Assembly: GCF_008692195.1 (NCBI RefSeq)
Contig: NZ_RXOM01000018.1
Span: 307,147-371,146 of the forward strand
Direction of reading: 5' to 3'
Source of the DNA: Salegentibacter sp. R32
Lineage (GTDB): Bacteria > Bacteroidota > Bacteroidia > Flavobacteriales > Flavobacteriaceae
DNA length: 64,000 nucleotides
The notes beneath the pieces are model-generated. The model saw only the letters and a program-made list of their open reading frames with translations, was not told where the DNA came from and searched no databases. The position numbers were made by a program, and so were the translations under genes. Below are positions 34,126-45,890 of the stretch, piece after piece; the stretch's first letter is position 1; each line of letters opens with the position of its first letter.

Positions 34126-34323
34126 ATGGCAGGAATCGCAAATTATATATCAGAATCTTACAACGAATTAAAAAACCACGTGACTTGGCCTTCTTATGCG
34201 GAAGCTCAAAGACTGACGGTAATCGTACTTGTTTTTTCAGTAATCTTTGCATTATTGGTTTGGGGAGTAGATACAGTTTTTAGTTCTGCAATCGAGCAGT
34301 ATTTTAACTGGGTTAAATCGTAA
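34126..34323 (+). CDS. secE: Preprotein translocase subunit SecE
   Basis: A 65-residue membrane protein with the conserved SecE start SYNELKNHVTWPSYAEAQR and a single membrane helix (about 30-50). Forms the SecYEG channel. Length matches the short one-helix form of Bacteroidetes. Followed after 11 bases by nusG. Confidence 0.97.
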   Translation: MAGIANYISESYNELKNHVTWPSYAEAQRLTVIVLVFSVIFALLVWGVDTVFSSAIEQYFNWVKS

Positions 34324-34334
34324 GTAATTGATCT

Positions 34335-34886
34335 ATGGCAGAGAGTAAGACAAAAAAATGGTATGTAGTAAGATCTGTAAGTGGTCAAGAAAACAAAGTG
34401 AAAGACTATATTGAGAAAGAAATTGCTCATCAAGGTCTTGAAGATTTTGTAGATCAGATATTGGTTCCTACTGAAAAAGTGATTCAGATTAGAAACGGAA
34501 AGAAAATTAATAAAGAAAGAGTTTATTTTCCGGGTTATATAATGGTTCAGGCCGCTTTAGAAGGTGAAGTTCCTCACGTAATTAAAGGTATTAATGGAGT
34601 GATAGGATTTTTAGGAGAAGTAAAAGGTGGAGACCCTGTGCCGTTAAGAAAATCTGAAGTGAATAGAATGTTAGGTAAGGTAGATGAATTATCTGTGAAA
34701 GAAGATAACGTGGTGATTCCTTACACTGTTGGTGAAACAATAAAAGTAATTGACGGTCCTTTTAATGGTTTTAATGGAACTATTGAAAAAGTGAACGAAG
34801 AGAAACGTAAGCTTGAAGTAATGGTGAAAATCTTTGGTAGAAAGACACCATTAGAATTAAGTTACATGCAAGTAGAGAAAATTTAA
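34335..34886 (+). CDS. nusG: Transcription termination/antitermination factor NusG
   Basis: A 183-residue protein. NGN domain starts KKWYVVRSVSGQENKVKDYI and contains VYFPGYIMVQA; the C-terminal KOW domain has GETIKVIDGPFNGFNGTIEK. It binds RNA polymerase and links it with Rho or the ribosome. Conserved secE-nusG-rplK order. The 79-base gap before rplK shows no clear structure. Confidence 0.97.
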   Translation: MAESKTKKWYVVRSVSGQENKVKDYIEKEIAHQGLEDFVDQILVPTEKVIQIRNGKKINKERVYFPGYIMVQAALEGEVPHVIKGINGVIGFLGEVKGGDPVPLRKSEVNRMLGKVDELSVKEDNVVIPYTVGETIKVIDGPFNGFNGTIEKVNEEKRKLEVMVKIFGRKTPLELSYMQVEKI

Positions 34887-34965
34887 ATGTTACGCTATAT
34901 CGAATTATTATTTTTAAATGCTTCCACTTTTATAATTGATAATTCAAAATTAAATTTTATTTAAA

Positions 34966-35403
34966 ATGGCAAAAGAAGTAAGTAAGGTTGTAAAATTACA
35001 AGTGCGCGGAGGTGCGGCTAACCCGTCTCCCCCAGTTGGACCTGCTTTAGGTGCTGCCGGAGTGAATATCATGGAATTCTGTAAGCAATTCAATGGTAGA
35101 ACTCAAGATAAACAAGGTAAGGTATTGCCGGTGGTAATTACAGTTTATTCAGACAAGTCTTTTGACTTTGTTGTGAAAACTCCACCAGCAGCCGTACAAT
35201 TGATGGAAGCAGCTAAAACTAAAAAAGGTTCAGGAGAACCTAATCGTAAGAAAGTAGCAAGTGTTTCTTGGGATCAGGTTAAAGCTATCGCAGAAGATAA
35301 AATGCAAGATTTAAATGCATTTACTGTTGAGTCTGCTATGAAGATGGTTGCCGGTACGGCACGTTCTATGGGAATAACTGTAAAAGGTGATGCACCGTTT
35401 TAA
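34966..35403 (+). CDS. rplK: 50S ribosomal protein uL11
   Basis: A 145-residue protein with the Pro-rich N-terminal stretch [19 protein letters not shown] and C-terminal rRNA-binding domain ([12 protein letters not shown]). Part of the GTPase-associated centre and stringent-response sensing. Start of the rplKAJL group, 21 bases before rplA. Confidence 0.98.
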   Translation: MAKEVSKVVKLQVRGGAANPSPPVGPALGAAGVNIMEFCKQFNGRTQDKQGKVLPVVITVYSDKSFDFVVKTPPAAVQLMEAAKTKKGSGEPNRKKVASVSWDQVKAIAEDKMQDLNAFTVESAMKMVAGTARSMGITVKGDAPF

Positions 35404-35424
35404 CCTAAAAAGACAAGAATAGAA

Positions 35425-36123
35425 ATGGCAAAAATAACAAAAAAGCAAAAGGAAGTTCAGGCAAAGCTTGATAAATCTAAGCTGTATACTGTTGCCGAAG
35501 CTTCTGCTTTAGTAAAAGAGATAACAAACGTAAACTTTGATCCTTCAGTAGATCTTGCAGTACGTCTAAATGTAGATCCTCGTAAAGCTAATCAAATGGT
35601 TAGAGGCGTGGTGACATTACCACACGGTACCGGTAAAGATGTAAAAGTTTTAGCTTTAGTAACTCCAGATAAAGAGCAAGAAGCTAAAGATGCTGGTGCA
35701 GATTATGTTGGTTTAGATGAGTACCTTGATAAAATCAAAGGTGGTTGGACAGACGTAGATGTAATTGTAACTATGCCGAGTGTAATGGGTAAATTAGGTC
35801 CTTTAGGTAGAGTTTTAGGTCCAAGAGGTTTAATGCCTAACCCAAAAACTGGTACAGTAACAATGGATGTTGCAAAAGCAGTATCAGACGTAAAAGCTGG
35901 TAAAATCGACTTTAAAGTAGATAAAACCGGAATCGTCCACGCAGCAATAGGAAAAGCATCTTTCGATGCAGATAAAATTGCAGGAAACGCAAGAGAATTA
36001 TTAACTACGCTTGTAAAGTTGAAGCCTCAGGCAGCAAAAGGTTTGTACATAAAGAGTATCCATATGTCAAGCACTATGAGCCCGAGTGTAGAGATAGACA
36101 CAAAAAGGTTTACTGAGCAATAA
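35425..36123 (+). CDS. rplA: 50S ribosomal protein uL1
   Basis: A 232-residue protein with the uL1 signature [20 protein letters not shown] and [15 protein letters not shown]. It forms the L1 stalk and represses its own operon in other bacteria. Only 11 bases separate it from rplJ, so a long leader as in the E. coli rplJ message cannot exist here. Confidence 0.98.
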   Translation: MAKITKKQKEVQAKLDKSKLYTVAEASALVKEITNVNFDPSVDLAVRLNVDPRKANQMVRGVVTLPHGTGKDVKVLALVTPDKEQEAKDAGADYVGLDEYLDKIKGGWTDVDVIVTMPSVMGKLGPLGRVLGPRGLMPNPKTGTVTMDVAKAVSDVKAGKIDFKVDKTGIVHAAIGKASFDADKIAGNARELLTTLVKLKPQAAKGLYIKSIHMSSTMSPSVEIDTKRFTEQ

Positions 36124-36134
36124 TAAAGTTTATT

Positions 36135-36653
36135 ATGACAAGAGAAGAAAAATCACAAGTAATAAAAGATTTAACTGCCCAGTTAGCTGAAACTTCAACT
36201 GTTTATTTAGCAGATATTTCTGGCTTAGATGCAGGAACCACTTCTAACTTAAGAAGAGCTTGTTTCAAGGCTAACGTTAAATTATCGGTAGTTAAGAATA
36301 CATTGTTGGCTAAAGCAATGGAAGCCGCTGAAAAAGATTTCGGTGAGTTACCATCAACTTTAAAAGGCAATACATCGATTATGATTGCTGAAACTGGTAA
36401 TGCGCCAGCGAAAGTAATTAAAGAATTCAGAAAGAAAAGTGAAAAACCACTTCTTAAAGGAGCTTATATAGATGAAGCTATCTATGTTGGAGATGAAAAC
36501 TTAGAAGCCCTTTCTAACATCAAATCTAAAGAAGAGGTTATTGGAGATATTATTGGATTGTTACAATCACCAACTAAAAATGTTATTTCAGCACTTAAGT
36601 CTGGTGGAGGTAAACTTGCGGGAATACTTCAAACACTTTCTGAAAAAGAATAA
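36135..36653 (+). CDS. rplJ: 50S ribosomal protein uL10
   Basis: A 172-residue stalk base protein, TREEKSQVIKDLTAQLAE onward, with ISGLDAGTTSNLRRACF and the C-terminal helix ALKSGGGKLAGILQTLSEKE that carries bL12 dimers. Followed 60 bases later by rplL. Confidence 0.97.
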   Translation: MTREEKSQVIKDLTAQLAETSTVYLADISGLDAGTTSNLRRACFKANVKLSVVKNTLLAKAMEAAEKDFGELPSTLKGNTSIMIAETGNAPAKVIKEFRKKSEKPLLKGAYIDEAIYVGDENLEALSNIKSKEEVIGDIIGLLQSPTKNVISALKSGGGKLAGILQTLSEKE

Positions 36654-36713
36654 ATTTCAAATTAAGTACGCACTTTTTAATAATTATAAATACACATTTT
36701 AAAACGATAGAAA

Positions 36714-37091
36714 ATGGCAGATTTAAAAGATTTCGCAGAGCAATTGGTTAACTTAACAGTAAAAGAAGTAAACGAGTTAGCTGATATATTAAAAGAAGAA
36801 TATGGTATCGAGCCTGCAGCAGCAGCTGTAGCAGTAGCTGGTGGAGCCGCTGGAGGTGGTGAAGACGCTGCTGAAGAGCAAACAGAATTCGACGTAATTC
36901 TTAAAGCTCCAGGAGGATCTAAATTAGCAGTAGTGAAGTTAGTAAAAGAACTTACTGGATTAGGTCTTAAAGATGCTAAAGAATTAGTTGATGGTGCTCC
37001 AAAACCTGTTAAAGAAGGAGTTGCTAAAGACGAAGCTGAAGCTTTAAAATCTCAGTTAGAAGAAGCAGGAGCTGAGGTTGAGCTTAAGTAA
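36714..37091 (+). CDS. rplL: 50S ribosomal protein bL12 (L7/L12)
   Basis: A 125-residue acidic stalk protein: N-terminal dimerisation helix, Ala-rich hinge ([16 protein letters not shown]), C-terminal factor-binding domain with [19 protein letters not shown]. Recruits translation GTPases. A strong hairpin lies between it and rpoB. Confidence 0.98.
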   Translation: MADLKDFAEQLVNLTVKEVNELADILKEEYGIEPAAAAVAVAGGAAGGGEDAAEEQTEFDVILKAPGGSKLAVVKLVKELTGLGLKDAKELVDGAPKPVKEGVAKDEAEALKSQLEEAGAEVELK

Positions 37092-37113
37092 GCTTAACAA
37101 GCTATATTATTTA

Positions 37114-37151
37114 GGTTTAGGCCTCAGGATATGCTCCTGAAGGTCTAAACC
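37114..37151 (+). terminator. Hairpin between rplL and rpoB, probable attenuator
   Basis: Left arm 37114-37129, loop TATGC, right arm 37135-37151, about 16 pairs with one bulge and one G-U. It is followed by only four T (CTTTTG), which suits partial termination, as known between rplL and rpoB in E. coli. The remaining 120 bases before rpoB hold a weak GTGC/GCAC stem near 37173 and nothing else clear. Confidence 0.65.
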
Positions 37152-37271
37152 CTTTTGCGTATTTATGCGTTAGTGCGATTTTTTGCACAAATTTTTTTAG
37201 TTAATTACGTGCTTTCAACTTTTTATTTTCAATAAAATATGAAAGTTGAAAACCTCAAATTCCGTCCATAG

Positions 37272-40200
37272 ATGTTAGAAAAGCAAACTGAAAGAATTAA
37301 TTTCTCTTCTGTTAAAAACAGACCAGATTATCCGGATTTCTTAGATATCCAGATAAAATCATTTCAAGATTTCTTTCAATTAGAAACCAAATCAGAAGAA
37401 AGAGGGAATGAAGGTTTATATAATACCTTCATGGAAAACTTTCCAATTACGGATACTCGTAATCAATTCGTACTAGAATTTTTAGATTACTTTGTAGATC
37501 CACCTCGTTACTCCATTCAAGAGTGTATTGAAAGAGGACTTACTTATAGTGTTCCTCTTAAAGCAAGATTGAAACTATATTGTACCGACCCAGAGCACGA
37601 AGATTTTGAAACTATCGTTCAAGATGTGTATTTAGGTACAATTCCTTATATGACACCTAGCGGAACTTTCTGTATCAATGGAGCAGAACGTGTAGTAGTA
37701 TCTCAATTACACCGTTCGCCAGGGGTTTTCTTTGGTCAATCTTTTCACGCTAACGGAACCAAATTATATTCAGCTAGGGTAATTCCTTTTAAAGGTTCTT
37801 GGATTGAATTTGCTACCGATATCAACAGTGTAATGTACGCGTATATCGATAGAAAGAAAAAATTACCGGTAACCACACTTTTCCGTGCTATCGGGTTTGA
37901 AAGAGATAAAGACATCTTAGAGATTTTTGATCTTGCAGAAGAAGTAAAAGTTTCTAAATCTGGACTTAAAAAAGTACTAGGGCGCAAATTAGCGGCACGT
38001 GTGCTAAACACTTGGTATGAAGATTTCGTAGATGAAGATACCGGGGAAGTTGTTTCTATTGAAAGAAACGAGATTGTATTAGATCGTGATACAGTTTTAG
38101 AAAAAGATCACATCGAAGAGATTTTAGAGACGGGAACTAAAACAATCTTACTTCACAAAGAAGATAATTCTACAGGTGATTATGCTATTATTCATAATAC
38201 CTTACAAAAAGACCCTACCAACTCAGAAAAAGAAGCGGTAGAACACATCTATAGACAATTACGTAACGCAGAACCACCCGACGAAGAAACTGCAAGAGGA
38301 ATTATAGATAAATTATTCTTCTCAGATCAACGTTATAACCTTGGTGAAGTTGGTCGTTACCGAATGAATAAAAAATTAGGTCTTAATATTGAAATGGATA
38401 AGCAAGTACTTACCAAAGAAGATATTATTACCATTATAAAATATTTAATTGAGTTAATTAACTCAAAAGCAGAAATTGATGATATCGATCACCTTTCCAA
38501 CCGTCGTGTTAGAACTGTAGGAGAGCAGTTATCTCAGCAGTTTGGAGTTGGTCTTGCTCGTATGGCACGTACTATTCGTGAGCGTATGAACGTAAGGGAT
38601 AACGAAGTATTTACACCAATCGATTTGATTAACGCGAAGACACTTTCTTCTGTAATCAACTCGTTCTTTGGTACCAATCAGTTATCTCAATTTATGGATC
38701 AAACCAATCCATTGGCAGAGATTACTCACAAACGTCGTCTTTCTGCATTAGGACCCGGAGGGCTTTCAAGAGAAAGAGCAGGTTTTGAGGTTCGTGACGT
38801 CCACTATACTCACTATGGTCGTCTTTGTCCTATTGAAACTCCTGAAGGTCCAAACATTGGTTTGATTTCTTCACTTTCAGTTTATGCGAAAGTAAACGGA
38901 ATGGGATTCATCGAAACTCCTTACCGTAAAGTAGAAAATGGTAAATTGGATATCGAGAATGATCCAGTTTATTTCTCTGCTGAAGAAGAAGAAGGAAAAC
39001 TAATTGCACAAGCAAATATTCCATTAAAAGAAGATGGAGAAATAAATACCGATAAGGTAATTGCACGTATGGAAGGTGACTTCCCGGTAGTAGAGCCTGA
39101 TAAAGTTCACTTTACAGATGTTGCTCCTAATCAGATTTCATCTATTTCAGCATCCTTAATTCCATTCTTAGAGCACGATGATGCGAACCGTGCATTAATG
39201 GGGTCAAATATGATGCGCCAAGCAGTACCATTATTAAGAGTAGATTCTCCAATTGTAGGTACAGGTCTTGAGCGTCAAGTAGCTTCAGATTCTCGTGTAT
39301 TGATCAATGCTGAAAGAGCAGGTACTGTAGAATATGTAGATGCGAGACAAGTTACAATTAAGTATGATCGTACTGAAGAAGAGCGTATGGTTAGTTTCGA
39401 TTCAGATTCTAAAACATACGATCTTATCAAATTCAGAAAAACCAACCAAGGTACTTCTGTAAACTTGAAACCAATCGTAAGAGTAGGAGATCGAGTTGAA
39501 AAAGGTCAAGTACTTTGTCAAGGTTATGCAACCGAAGAAGGTGAATTGGCTTTAGGTAGAAATATGAAAGTAGCCTTTATGCCTTGGAAAGGGTATAACT
39601 TTGAGGATGCGATTGTAATTTCTGAAAAAGTAGTACGTGAAGATATCTTTACTTCAATCCATATCGATGAATATTCATTAGAAGTTAGAGATACCAAACT
39701 AGGTAATGAAGAATTAACGAATGATATACCAAACGTTTCAGAAGATGCAACAAGAGATCTTGATGAGCACGGAATGATTCGAATTGGTGCCGAAGTAAAA
39801 CCTGGTGATATCCTTATTGGTAAGATTACTCCTAAAGGAGAATCAGATCCAACACCGGAAGAGAAATTACTTCGTGCTATATTTGGTGACAAAGCCGGAG
39901 ATGTAAAAGATGCTTCCTTAAAAGCTTCTCCATCATTAGAAGGTGTGGTCATCAATAAAAAATTATTCGCTAGAGCTATAAAGGATAAGCGTAAGCGGGC
40001 ACAAGATAAAGAAGATATCGCTCGTTTAGAGGCTAAATATACAGTGAAGTTTGAAGCCCTTAAAGACGAATTAATTGAGAAATTATTCGCTATTATTGGT
40101 GGGAAAACGGCACAAGGTGTGAAGAACGATTTAGGGGAAGATGTATTGCCAAAAGGTAAAAAGTACACCCTTAAAATGTTAAATTCTGTAGATGACTATA

Positions 40201-41084
40201 CGCATTTAACACAAGGTACTTGGACAACCGATGATGATTTAAATGCATTGGTGGCCGATCTTCTTCACAACTATAAAATTAAAGAAAACGACCTTCAAGG
40301 TAATTTAAGAAGAGAGAAGTTTACTATTTCTGTAGGAGATGAACTTCCATCAGGAATCTTAAAACTTGCTAAAGTTTACATTGCTAAAAAACGTAAACTA
40401 AAAGTAGGGGATAAGATGGCAGGACGTCACGGTAACAAAGGTATTGTGGCAAGAATTGTTCGTCAAGAAGATATGCCTTTCTTAGATGATGGAACACCGG
40501 TAGATATCGTGTTAAATCCACTTGGGGTACCTTCTCGTATGAACATTGGTCAGATTTATGAAACTGTATTAGGTTGGGCAGGTCTAAAACTTGGTCAGAA
40601 GTTTGCAACACCAATTTTTGATGGAGCTACCTTAGATCAAATTAATGAACTTACCGACAAAGCTGGAATCCCGAGATTTGGACATACGCACTTATATGAT
40701 GGTGGTACCGGAGATCGTTTTGACCAAGCAGCAACCGTAGGTGTGATCTATATGCTGAAATTAGGACATATGATTGAAGATAAGATGCACGCACGTTCTA
40801 TAGGTCCTTACTCATTAATCACGCAGCAGCCATTAGGTGGTAAAGCACAATTTGGTGGTCAGCGTTTTGGTGAGATGGAGGTATGGGCACTTGAAGCTTA
40901 TGGAGCGTCAAGTACATTACGTGAGATCTTAACCGTGAAGTCTGATGATGTGATAGGAAGAGCGAAAACTTACGAGTCTATCGTAAAAGGTGAACCAATG
41001 CCAGAACCTGGTTTACCAGAATCTTTCAATGTATTGATGCACGAGTTAAAAGGTCTTGGTTTAGATATAAAATTAGAAGAGTAA
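37272..41084 (+). CDS. rpoB: DNA-directed RNA polymerase subunit beta
   Basis: A 1270-residue subunit with all main regions: protrusion and lobe, the rifampicin-region [20 protein letters not shown] and [20 protein letters not shown], the catalytic-side [20 protein letters not shown], and the C-terminal clamp with [20 protein letters not shown]. No resistance-type change is obvious in the rifampicin pocket. Length is normal for Bacteroidetes. Downstream, a perfect hairpin separates it from rpoC. Confidence 0.99.
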   Translation: MLEKQTERINFSSVKNRPDYPDFLDIQIKSFQDFFQLETKSEERGNEGLYNTFMENFPITDTRNQFVLEFLDYFVDPPRYSIQECIERGLTYSVPLKARLKLYCTDPEHEDFETIVQDVYLGTIPYMTPSGTFCINGAERVVVSQLHRSPGVFFGQSFHANGTKLYSARVIPFKGSWIEFATDINSVMYAYIDRKKKLPVTTLFRAIGFERDKDILEIFDLAEEVKVSKSGLKKVLGRKLAARVLNTWYEDFVDEDTGEVVSIERNEIVLDRDTVLEKDHIEEILETGTKTILLHKEDNSTGDYAIIHNTLQKDPTNSEKEAVEHIYRQLRNAEPPDEETARGIIDKLFFSDQRYNLGEVGRYRMNKKLGLNIEMDKQVLTKEDIITIIKYLIELINSKAEIDDIDHLSNRRVRTVGEQLSQQFGVGLARMARTIRERMNVRDNEVFTPIDLINAKTLSSVINSFFGTNQLSQFMDQTNPLAEITHKRRLSALGPGGLSRERAGFEVRDVHYTHYGRLCPIETPEGPNIGLISSLSVYAKVNGMGFIETPYRKVENGKLDIENDPVYFSAEEEEGKLIAQANIPLKEDGEINTDKVIARMEGDFPVVEPDKVHFTDVAPNQISSISASLIPFLEHDDANRALMGSNMMRQAVPLLRVDSPIVGTGLERQVASDSRVLINAERAGTVEYVDARQVTIKYDRTEEERMVSFDSDSKTYDLIKFRKTNQGTSVNLKPIVRVGDRVEKGQVLCQGYATEEGELALGRNMKVAFMPWKGYNFEDAIVISEKVVREDIFTSIHIDEYSLEVRDTKLGNEELTNDIPNVSEDATRDLDEHGMIRIGAEVKPGDILIGKITPKGESDPTPEEKLLRAIFGDKAGDVKDASLKASPSLEGVVINKKLFARAIKDKRKRAQDKEDIARLEAKYTVKFEALKDELIEKLFAIIGGKTAQGVKNDLGEDVLPKGKKYTLKMLNSVDDYTHLTQGTWTTDDDLNALVADLLHNYKIKENDLQGNLRREKFTISVGDELPSGILKLAKVYIAKKRKLKVGDKMAGRHGNKGIVARIVRQEDMPFLDDGTPVDIVLNPLGVPSRMNIGQIYETVLGWAGLKLGQKFATPIFDGATLDQINELTDKAGIPRFGHTHLYDGGTGDRFDQAATVGVIYMLKLGHMIEDKMHARSIGPYSLITQQPLGGKAQFGGQRFGEMEVWALEAYGASSTLREILTVKSDDVIGRAKTYESIVKGEPMPEPGLPESFNVLMHELKGLGLDIKLEE

Positions 41085-41089
41085 TAGCG

Positions 41090-41115
41090 TTGCCTTCAGC
41101 TAAGGCTGAAGGCAA
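41090..41115 (+). other. Perfect hairpin between rpoB and rpoC
   Basis: TTGCCTTCAGC (41090-41100) and GCTGAAGGCAA (41105-41115), loop TAAG, no T-tract. Probably an RNA processing or stability site. Confidence 0.7.
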
Positions 41116-41159
41116 TAGTTATCATTAATGTTTAGAATAATTCTTTAGCACCATATATT

Positions 41160-44100
41160 ATGGCAAGAAATAATGATAAGAATACACAAAAGAGATTTAA
41201 TCAAATCTCTATAGGTTTAGCTTCTCCAGAAGCGATTTTGGCTGAATCGAGAGGGGAAGTACTTAAACCAGAAACTATTAACTACCGTACGCACAAACCA
41301 GAGCGTGACGGTTTATTCTGTGAGCGTATTTTTGGTCCTGTAAAAGACTACGAATGTGCCTGCGGAAAATATAAAAGAATCCGATATAAAGGAATCGTTT
41401 GTGACCGTTGTGGAGTAGAAGTTACAGAAAAGAAAGTACGTAGGGACAGAGTAGGTCACATTAACTTGGTAGTACCAGTTGCACATATTTGGTATTTCCG
41501 TTCGTTACCTAACAAAATAGGTTACCTATTAGGAATCCCATCCAAAAAACTCGACATGATTATTTACTACGAACGTTACGTAGTAATTCAAGCGGGTATT
41601 GCTAAAGATGAAGATGGTGAACCTCTTAAAAAGATGGATTTCCTTACCGAAGAAGAATATTTAAATATTTTAGATAGTCTTCCGCAGGAAAATATGTACT
41701 TAGAAGATTCAGACCCCAACAAGTTTATCGCTAAGATGGGAGCTGAATGTTTAATTGAAATCTTACAGCGTCTTGATTTAGATGAATTGTCTTATGAATT
41801 AAGACACAAAGCAAATAACGAAACTTCAAAGCAACGTAAAACCGAAGCTTTAAAGCGTTTACAAGTTGTGGAAGCTTTCCGTGATGCAAATGCTAATAGA
41901 GAGAACAAACCTGAGTGGATGATTATGAAGGCAATTCCGGTAATTCCACCAGAATTGAGACCCTTAGTTCCATTAGATGGAGGTCGTTTTGCTACTTCAG
42001 ATTTAAATGATCTTTATAGAAGGGTAATTATTAGAAATAACCGTCTGAAGAGATTAATGGAAATCAAAGCTCCTGAAGTAATTCTACGTAACGAAAAACG
42101 TATGCTTCAAGAGTCGGTAGATTCATTATTCGATAATACCAGAAAATCTTCAGCAGTAAAAACGGATTCAAACCGTCCTTTAAAATCACTTTCAGATTCA
42201 TTAAAAGGAAAACAAGGTCGTTTCCGTCAAAACTTATTAGGTAAGCGTGTAGATTATTCAGCTCGTTCGGTAATCGTCGTAGGACCGGAGATGAAATTAT
42301 ACGAGTGTGGTTTACCTAAAAATATGGCAGCCGAACTTTACAAACCTTTCATCATTAGAAAATTAATAGAAAGAGGGATTGTAAAAACCGTAAAATCTGC
42401 TAAGAAAATAATCGATAAAAAAGAACCTGTTGTTTGGGATATCTTAGAAAACGTGTTGAAAGGACACCCGGTATTACTTAACCGTGCTCCTACGCTTCAC
42501 CGTCTAGGTATTCAAGCTTTTCAACCAAAATTAATTGAAGGGAAAGCAATTCAACTTCACCCATTGGTATGTACGGCATTTAACGCCGATTTCGATGGTG
42601 ACCAGATGGCGGTGCATTTACCATTAGGACCGGAAGCTATTTTAGAAGCACAATTACTAATGTTGGCTTCTCACAATATCTTAAATCCGGCGAATGGTTC
42701 ACCAATTACAGTACCTTCTCAGGATATGGTATTGGGTCTTTATTATATGACCAAGCTTAGAAGATCTACTCCAGAACGTCAAGTGAAAGGTGAAGGATTG
42801 ACTTTCTATTCTGCAGAAGAAGTAATTATCGCTTATAATGAGAAAAAAGTTGAACTAAACGCACCAATTAAAGTTCGTGCAAAAGACTTTAATGAAGATG
42901 GCGAATTAGTTTATCAAATTATAGAAACCACTGTTGGTCGAGTACTTTTCAATGAAGAAGTGCCAGAAAGAGCTGGTTATATTAATGAAGTTCTTACCAA
43001 AAAATCATTAAGAGATATTATTGGTAGAATTTTAAAAGTAACTAGCGTACCGGAAACGGGAGAATTCTTAGATAAAATTAAGAGTTTAGGTTACGGTTTC
43101 GCATTTAGAGGTGGACTTTCATTCTCACTAGGGGATATTATTATCCCTGAAGAAAAACACGGAATGATTGATGAAGCCAATCAACAAGTTGAAGGTATTA
43201 TGGGTAACTATAATATGGGGCTTATTACCAACAACGAACGTTACAATCAGGTAATTGATATTTGGACTGCAACCAACGCTAATCTTACCGAGTTAGCCAT
43301 GAAACGAATTCGTGAAGATAACCAAGGATTTAACTCTGTATTTATGATGTTAGACTCTGGAGCGCGTGGTTCTAAAGAGCAGATTCGTCAGTTAACCGGT
43401 ATGCGTGGTCTGATGGCTAAGCCTAAAAAATCAAACTCTGGTGGAGGTGAAATTATTGAAAACCCAATTCTTTCTAACTTTAAAGAGGGACTTTCAATTC
43501 TTGAATACTTTATCTCTACTCACGGTGCACGTAAAGGTCTTGCAGATACCGCATTAAAAACGGCAGATGCTGGTTACCTAACCCGTCGTTTAGTAGATGT
43601 ATCTCAAGATGTAATTGTAGGTGAAGAAGATTGTGGTACCTTAAGAGGTATTGAAATGAAAGCGCTTAAGAAAAACGAAGAGATAGTAGAATCTCTTGGT
43701 GAGCGTATTTTAGGTAGAACTGCCTTAAATGATGTAGTTGACCCATTAACACAAGAAGTAATTGCTGAAGCAGGAGAAGAGATAGATGAAGCGATTGTTG
43801 AAAAGATTGATAATTCTGCACTAGATGCTGTAGAAGTAAGGTCCGCTTTAACCTGTGAAGCTAAGAAAGGGATTTGTGTGAAATGTTACGGTAGAAACCT
43901 TGCTACTGGTAAAACAGTACAAAAAGGAGAAGCTGTTGGTGTAGTTGCTGCTCAGTCAATTGGTGAGCCTGGTACACAGTTAACCTTACGTACATTCCAC
44001 GTGGGAGGTATTGCAGGAAACATTTCAGAAGAAAATAAAGTAGTAGCAAAATTTGATGGTACTGCAGAAATTGAAGATTTAAAAACCGTAAAAGGAGAAG

Positions 44101-45461
44101 CACCTGATGGTAGTCAAGCGGAAATCGTAATTTCTCGTACTTCAGAATTGAAGATTGTTGATCCTAAAACAGGAATTACCTTAAGTAATAATGTAATCCC
44201 TTATGGTTCGCAAATATTCATTAAACCTGGAGATAAAATTAAGAAAGGCGATGTAGCTTGTGAATGGGATCCTTATAACGGGGTGATTATTTCTGAATTT
44301 GCCGGTTCAATTAAATTCCAGAATATTGAGCAAGGAGTTACTTACCAAGTAGAAACCGATGAACAAACCGGTTTCCAAGAGAAAGTAATTTCAGAATCAA
44401 GAAACAAGAAGAAAATTCCTACCTTATTAATTATGGGTAAAAAAGACGAAGTAATTCGTTCGTACAACCTTCCGGTTGGTGCCCACTTAATGGTAGACGA
44501 TGAAGAAGATATTAAAGTAGGTAAGATTTTGGTGAAAATACCTCGTAAGTCTGCGAAGACTGGGGATATTACCGGAGGTCTTCCACGTGTAACCGAATTA
44601 TTTGAAGCACGTAATCCATCTAACCCAGCAGTAGTTAGCGAGATTGATGGTGTAGTTTCTTTTGGTAAAATTAAACGTGGTAACCGTGAAATTATCGTTG
44701 AATCTAAACTAGGAGAAGTTAAGAAGTACTTAGTAAAGCTTTCTAACCAGATATTAGTACAGGAGAACGATTATGTTCGTGCCGGAATGCCATTATCAGA
44801 TGGATCGATTACTCCGGAAGACATCTTGAACATTAAAGGGCCAAGCGCTGTACAACAGTACTTAGTAAATGAAGTTCAGGAAGTTTACCGTTTACAAGGG
44901 GTGAAAATTAACGATAAGCACTTTGAGGTAGTAGTACGTCAAATGATGCAGAAAGTTAGAATCCAAGATCCGGGAGATACTATTTTCTTAGAGAACCAAT
45001 TAGTTCATAAATCTGACTTTATCGAAGAGAACGATGATATTTTTGGTAAGAAAGTAGTAGAAGATGCTGGTGACAGTGTTAACTTGAAACCTGGTCAAAT
45101 TGTAACTGCCCGTGAATTAAGGGACGAAAACTCGTTATTGCGTAGAGAAGATAAAACACTTGCTACAGCGAGAGACGTTGAACCTGCTACGGCAACACCA
45201 ATTTTACAAGGTATTACCAGAGCTTCACTTCAAACTAAATCATTTATCTCTGCGGCTTCCTTCCAGGAAACTACCAAAGTTCTTAACGAAGCAGCTGTAA
45301 GTGGTAAAGTAGATACTTTAGAAGGACTTAAGGAAAATGTAATTGTAGGTCATAAGATTCCTGCAGGTACAGGACTTAGAGAATACGATAATATTATTGT
45401 AGGTTCTAAAGAAGAGTTTGAAGAAATGATGGAAGAAAAGCAAGAAGTTAATTATAACTAA
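41160..45461 (+). CDS. rpoC: DNA-directed RNA polymerase subunit beta'
   Basis: A 1433-residue subunit. Zinc-binding zipper near the start ([20 protein letters not shown]), active-site Mg loop NADFDGDQM, bridge helix and trigger-loop region ([20 protein letters not shown]), second zinc site [19 protein letters not shown]. The length and order are normal. Closed by a strong terminator. Confidence 0.99.
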   Translation: MARNNDKNTQKRFNQISIGLASPEAILAESRGEVLKPETINYRTHKPERDGLFCERIFGPVKDYECACGKYKRIRYKGIVCDRCGVEVTEKKVRRDRVGHINLVVPVAHIWYFRSLPNKIGYLLGIPSKKLDMIIYYERYVVIQAGIAKDEDGEPLKKMDFLTEEEYLNILDSLPQENMYLEDSDPNKFIAKMGAECLIEILQRLDLDELSYELRHKANNETSKQRKTEALKRLQVVEAFRDANANRENKPEWMIMKAIPVIPPELRPLVPLDGGRFATSDLNDLYRRVIIRNNRLKRLMEIKAPEVILRNEKRMLQESVDSLFDNTRKSSAVKTDSNRPLKSLSDSLKGKQGRFRQNLLGKRVDYSARSVIVVGPEMKLYECGLPKNMAAELYKPFIIRKLIERGIVKTVKSAKKIIDKKEPVVWDILENVLKGHPVLLNRAPTLHRLGIQAFQPKLIEGKAIQLHPLVCTAFNADFDGDQMAVHLPLGPEAILEAQLLMLASHNILNPANGSPITVPSQDMVLGLYYMTKLRRSTPERQVKGEGLTFYSAEEVIIAYNEKKVELNAPIKVRAKDFNEDGELVYQIIETTVGRVLFNEEVPERAGYINEVLTKKSLRDIIGRILKVTSVPETGEFLDKIKSLGYGFAFRGGLSFSLGDIIIPEEKHGMIDEANQQVEGIMGNYNMGLITNNERYNQVIDIWTATNANLTELAMKRIREDNQGFNSVFMMLDSGARGSKEQIRQLTGMRGLMAKPKKSNSGGGEIIENPILSNFKEGLSILEYFISTHGARKGLADTALKTADAGYLTRRLVDVSQDVIVGEEDCGTLRGIEMKALKKNEEIVESLGERILGRTALNDVVDPLTQEVIAEAGEEIDEAIVEKIDNSALDAVEVRSALTCEAKKGICVKCYGRNLATGKTVQKGEAVGVVAAQSIGEPGTQLTLRTFHVGGIAGNISEENKVVAKFDGTAEIEDLKTVKGEAPDGSQAEIVISRTSELKIVDPKTGITLSNNVIPYGSQIFIKPGDKIKKGDVACEWDPYNGVIISEFAGSIKFQNIEQGVTYQVETDEQTGFQEKVISESRNKKKIPTLLIMGKKDEVIRSYNLPVGAHLMVDDEEDIKVGKILVKIPRKSAKTGDITGGLPRVTELFEARNPSNPAVVSEIDGVVSFGKIKRGNREIIVESKLGEVKKYLVKLSNQILVQENDYVRAGMPLSDGSITPEDILNIKGPSAVQQYLVNEVQEVYRLQGVKINDKHFEVVVRQMMQKVRIQDPGDTIFLENQLVHKSDFIEENDDIFGKKVVEDAGDSVNLKPGQIVTARELRDENSLLRREDKTLATARDVEPATATPILQGITRASLQTKSFISAASFQETTKVLNEAAVSGKVDTLEGLKENVIVGHKIPAGTGLREYDNIIVGSKEEFEEMMEEKQEVNYN

Positions 45462-45465
45462 TTCT

Positions 45466-45494
45466 AAAACCCGGTTTTTTAAAGCCGGGTTTTT
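45466..45494 (+). terminator. rpoC terminator
   Basis: AAAACCCGG (45466-45474) pairs with CCGGGTTTT (45485-45493), followed by T. Confidence 0.9.
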
Positions 45495-45510
45495 ACTTTT
45501 ACCAAAGATT

Positions 45511-45831
45511 ATGAGTGAAGAAAAAGATAAAAAATCAAACCAAAAACAACTCAATATCGAGTTAGATGAAGCTACTGCGCAAGGTACCTATAGTAACTTG
45601 GCTATAATAAACCATTCAGCTTCAGAGTTTGTGGTAGATTTCGTAAATATTATGCCCGGAGCACCAAAAAGTAAGGTGAAGTCTAGAATAATTTTAACTC
45701 CGCAACACGCCAAGCGTTTATTAAAAGCATTAGGAGATAACATCAATAGATTTGAAAAAGCCCACGGCGAAATTAAAGATTATGATAAGCCACCTATTCC
45801 ATTAAATTTTGGACCAACAGGTCAGGCTTAA
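45511..45831 (+). CDS. DUF3467 domain protein
   Basis: A 106-residue protein with the DUF3467 core TYSNLAIINHSASEFVVDFV and ARIILTPQHA-like segment (SRIILTPQHAKRLLKAL). Function unknown. It regularly follows rpoC in Bacteroidetes. A TACTTTTA sequence 10 bases upstream of the ATG is one base from the -7 consensus, and an intrinsic terminator stands before it, so it may have its own promoter. Confidence 0.9.
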   Translation: MSEEKDKKSNQKQLNIELDEATAQGTYSNLAIINHSASEFVVDFVNIMPGAPKSKVKSRIILTPQHAKRLLKALGDNINRFEKAHGEIKDYDKPPIPLNFGPTGQA

Positions 45832-45836
45832 AAAAT

Positions 45837-45869
45837 AAAAACTCCGAATGAAAATTCGGAGTTTTTTTT
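45837..45869. terminator. Two-way terminator between DUF3467 gene and prfC
   Basis: AAAAACTCCGAAT (45837-45849) and ATTCGGAGTTTTT (45854-45866), loop GAAA; A-run and T-run on the two sides let it serve both convergent genes. Confidence 0.92.
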
Positions 45870-45890
45870 ATATCTAATAATTTTATTCTT

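Noticed and set aside
39524..40168. 214-codon open frame on the minus strand inside rpoB
   Set aside because: It is antisense to a conserved part of rpoB, low-complexity in composition and without any family features; explained by rpoB codon bias.
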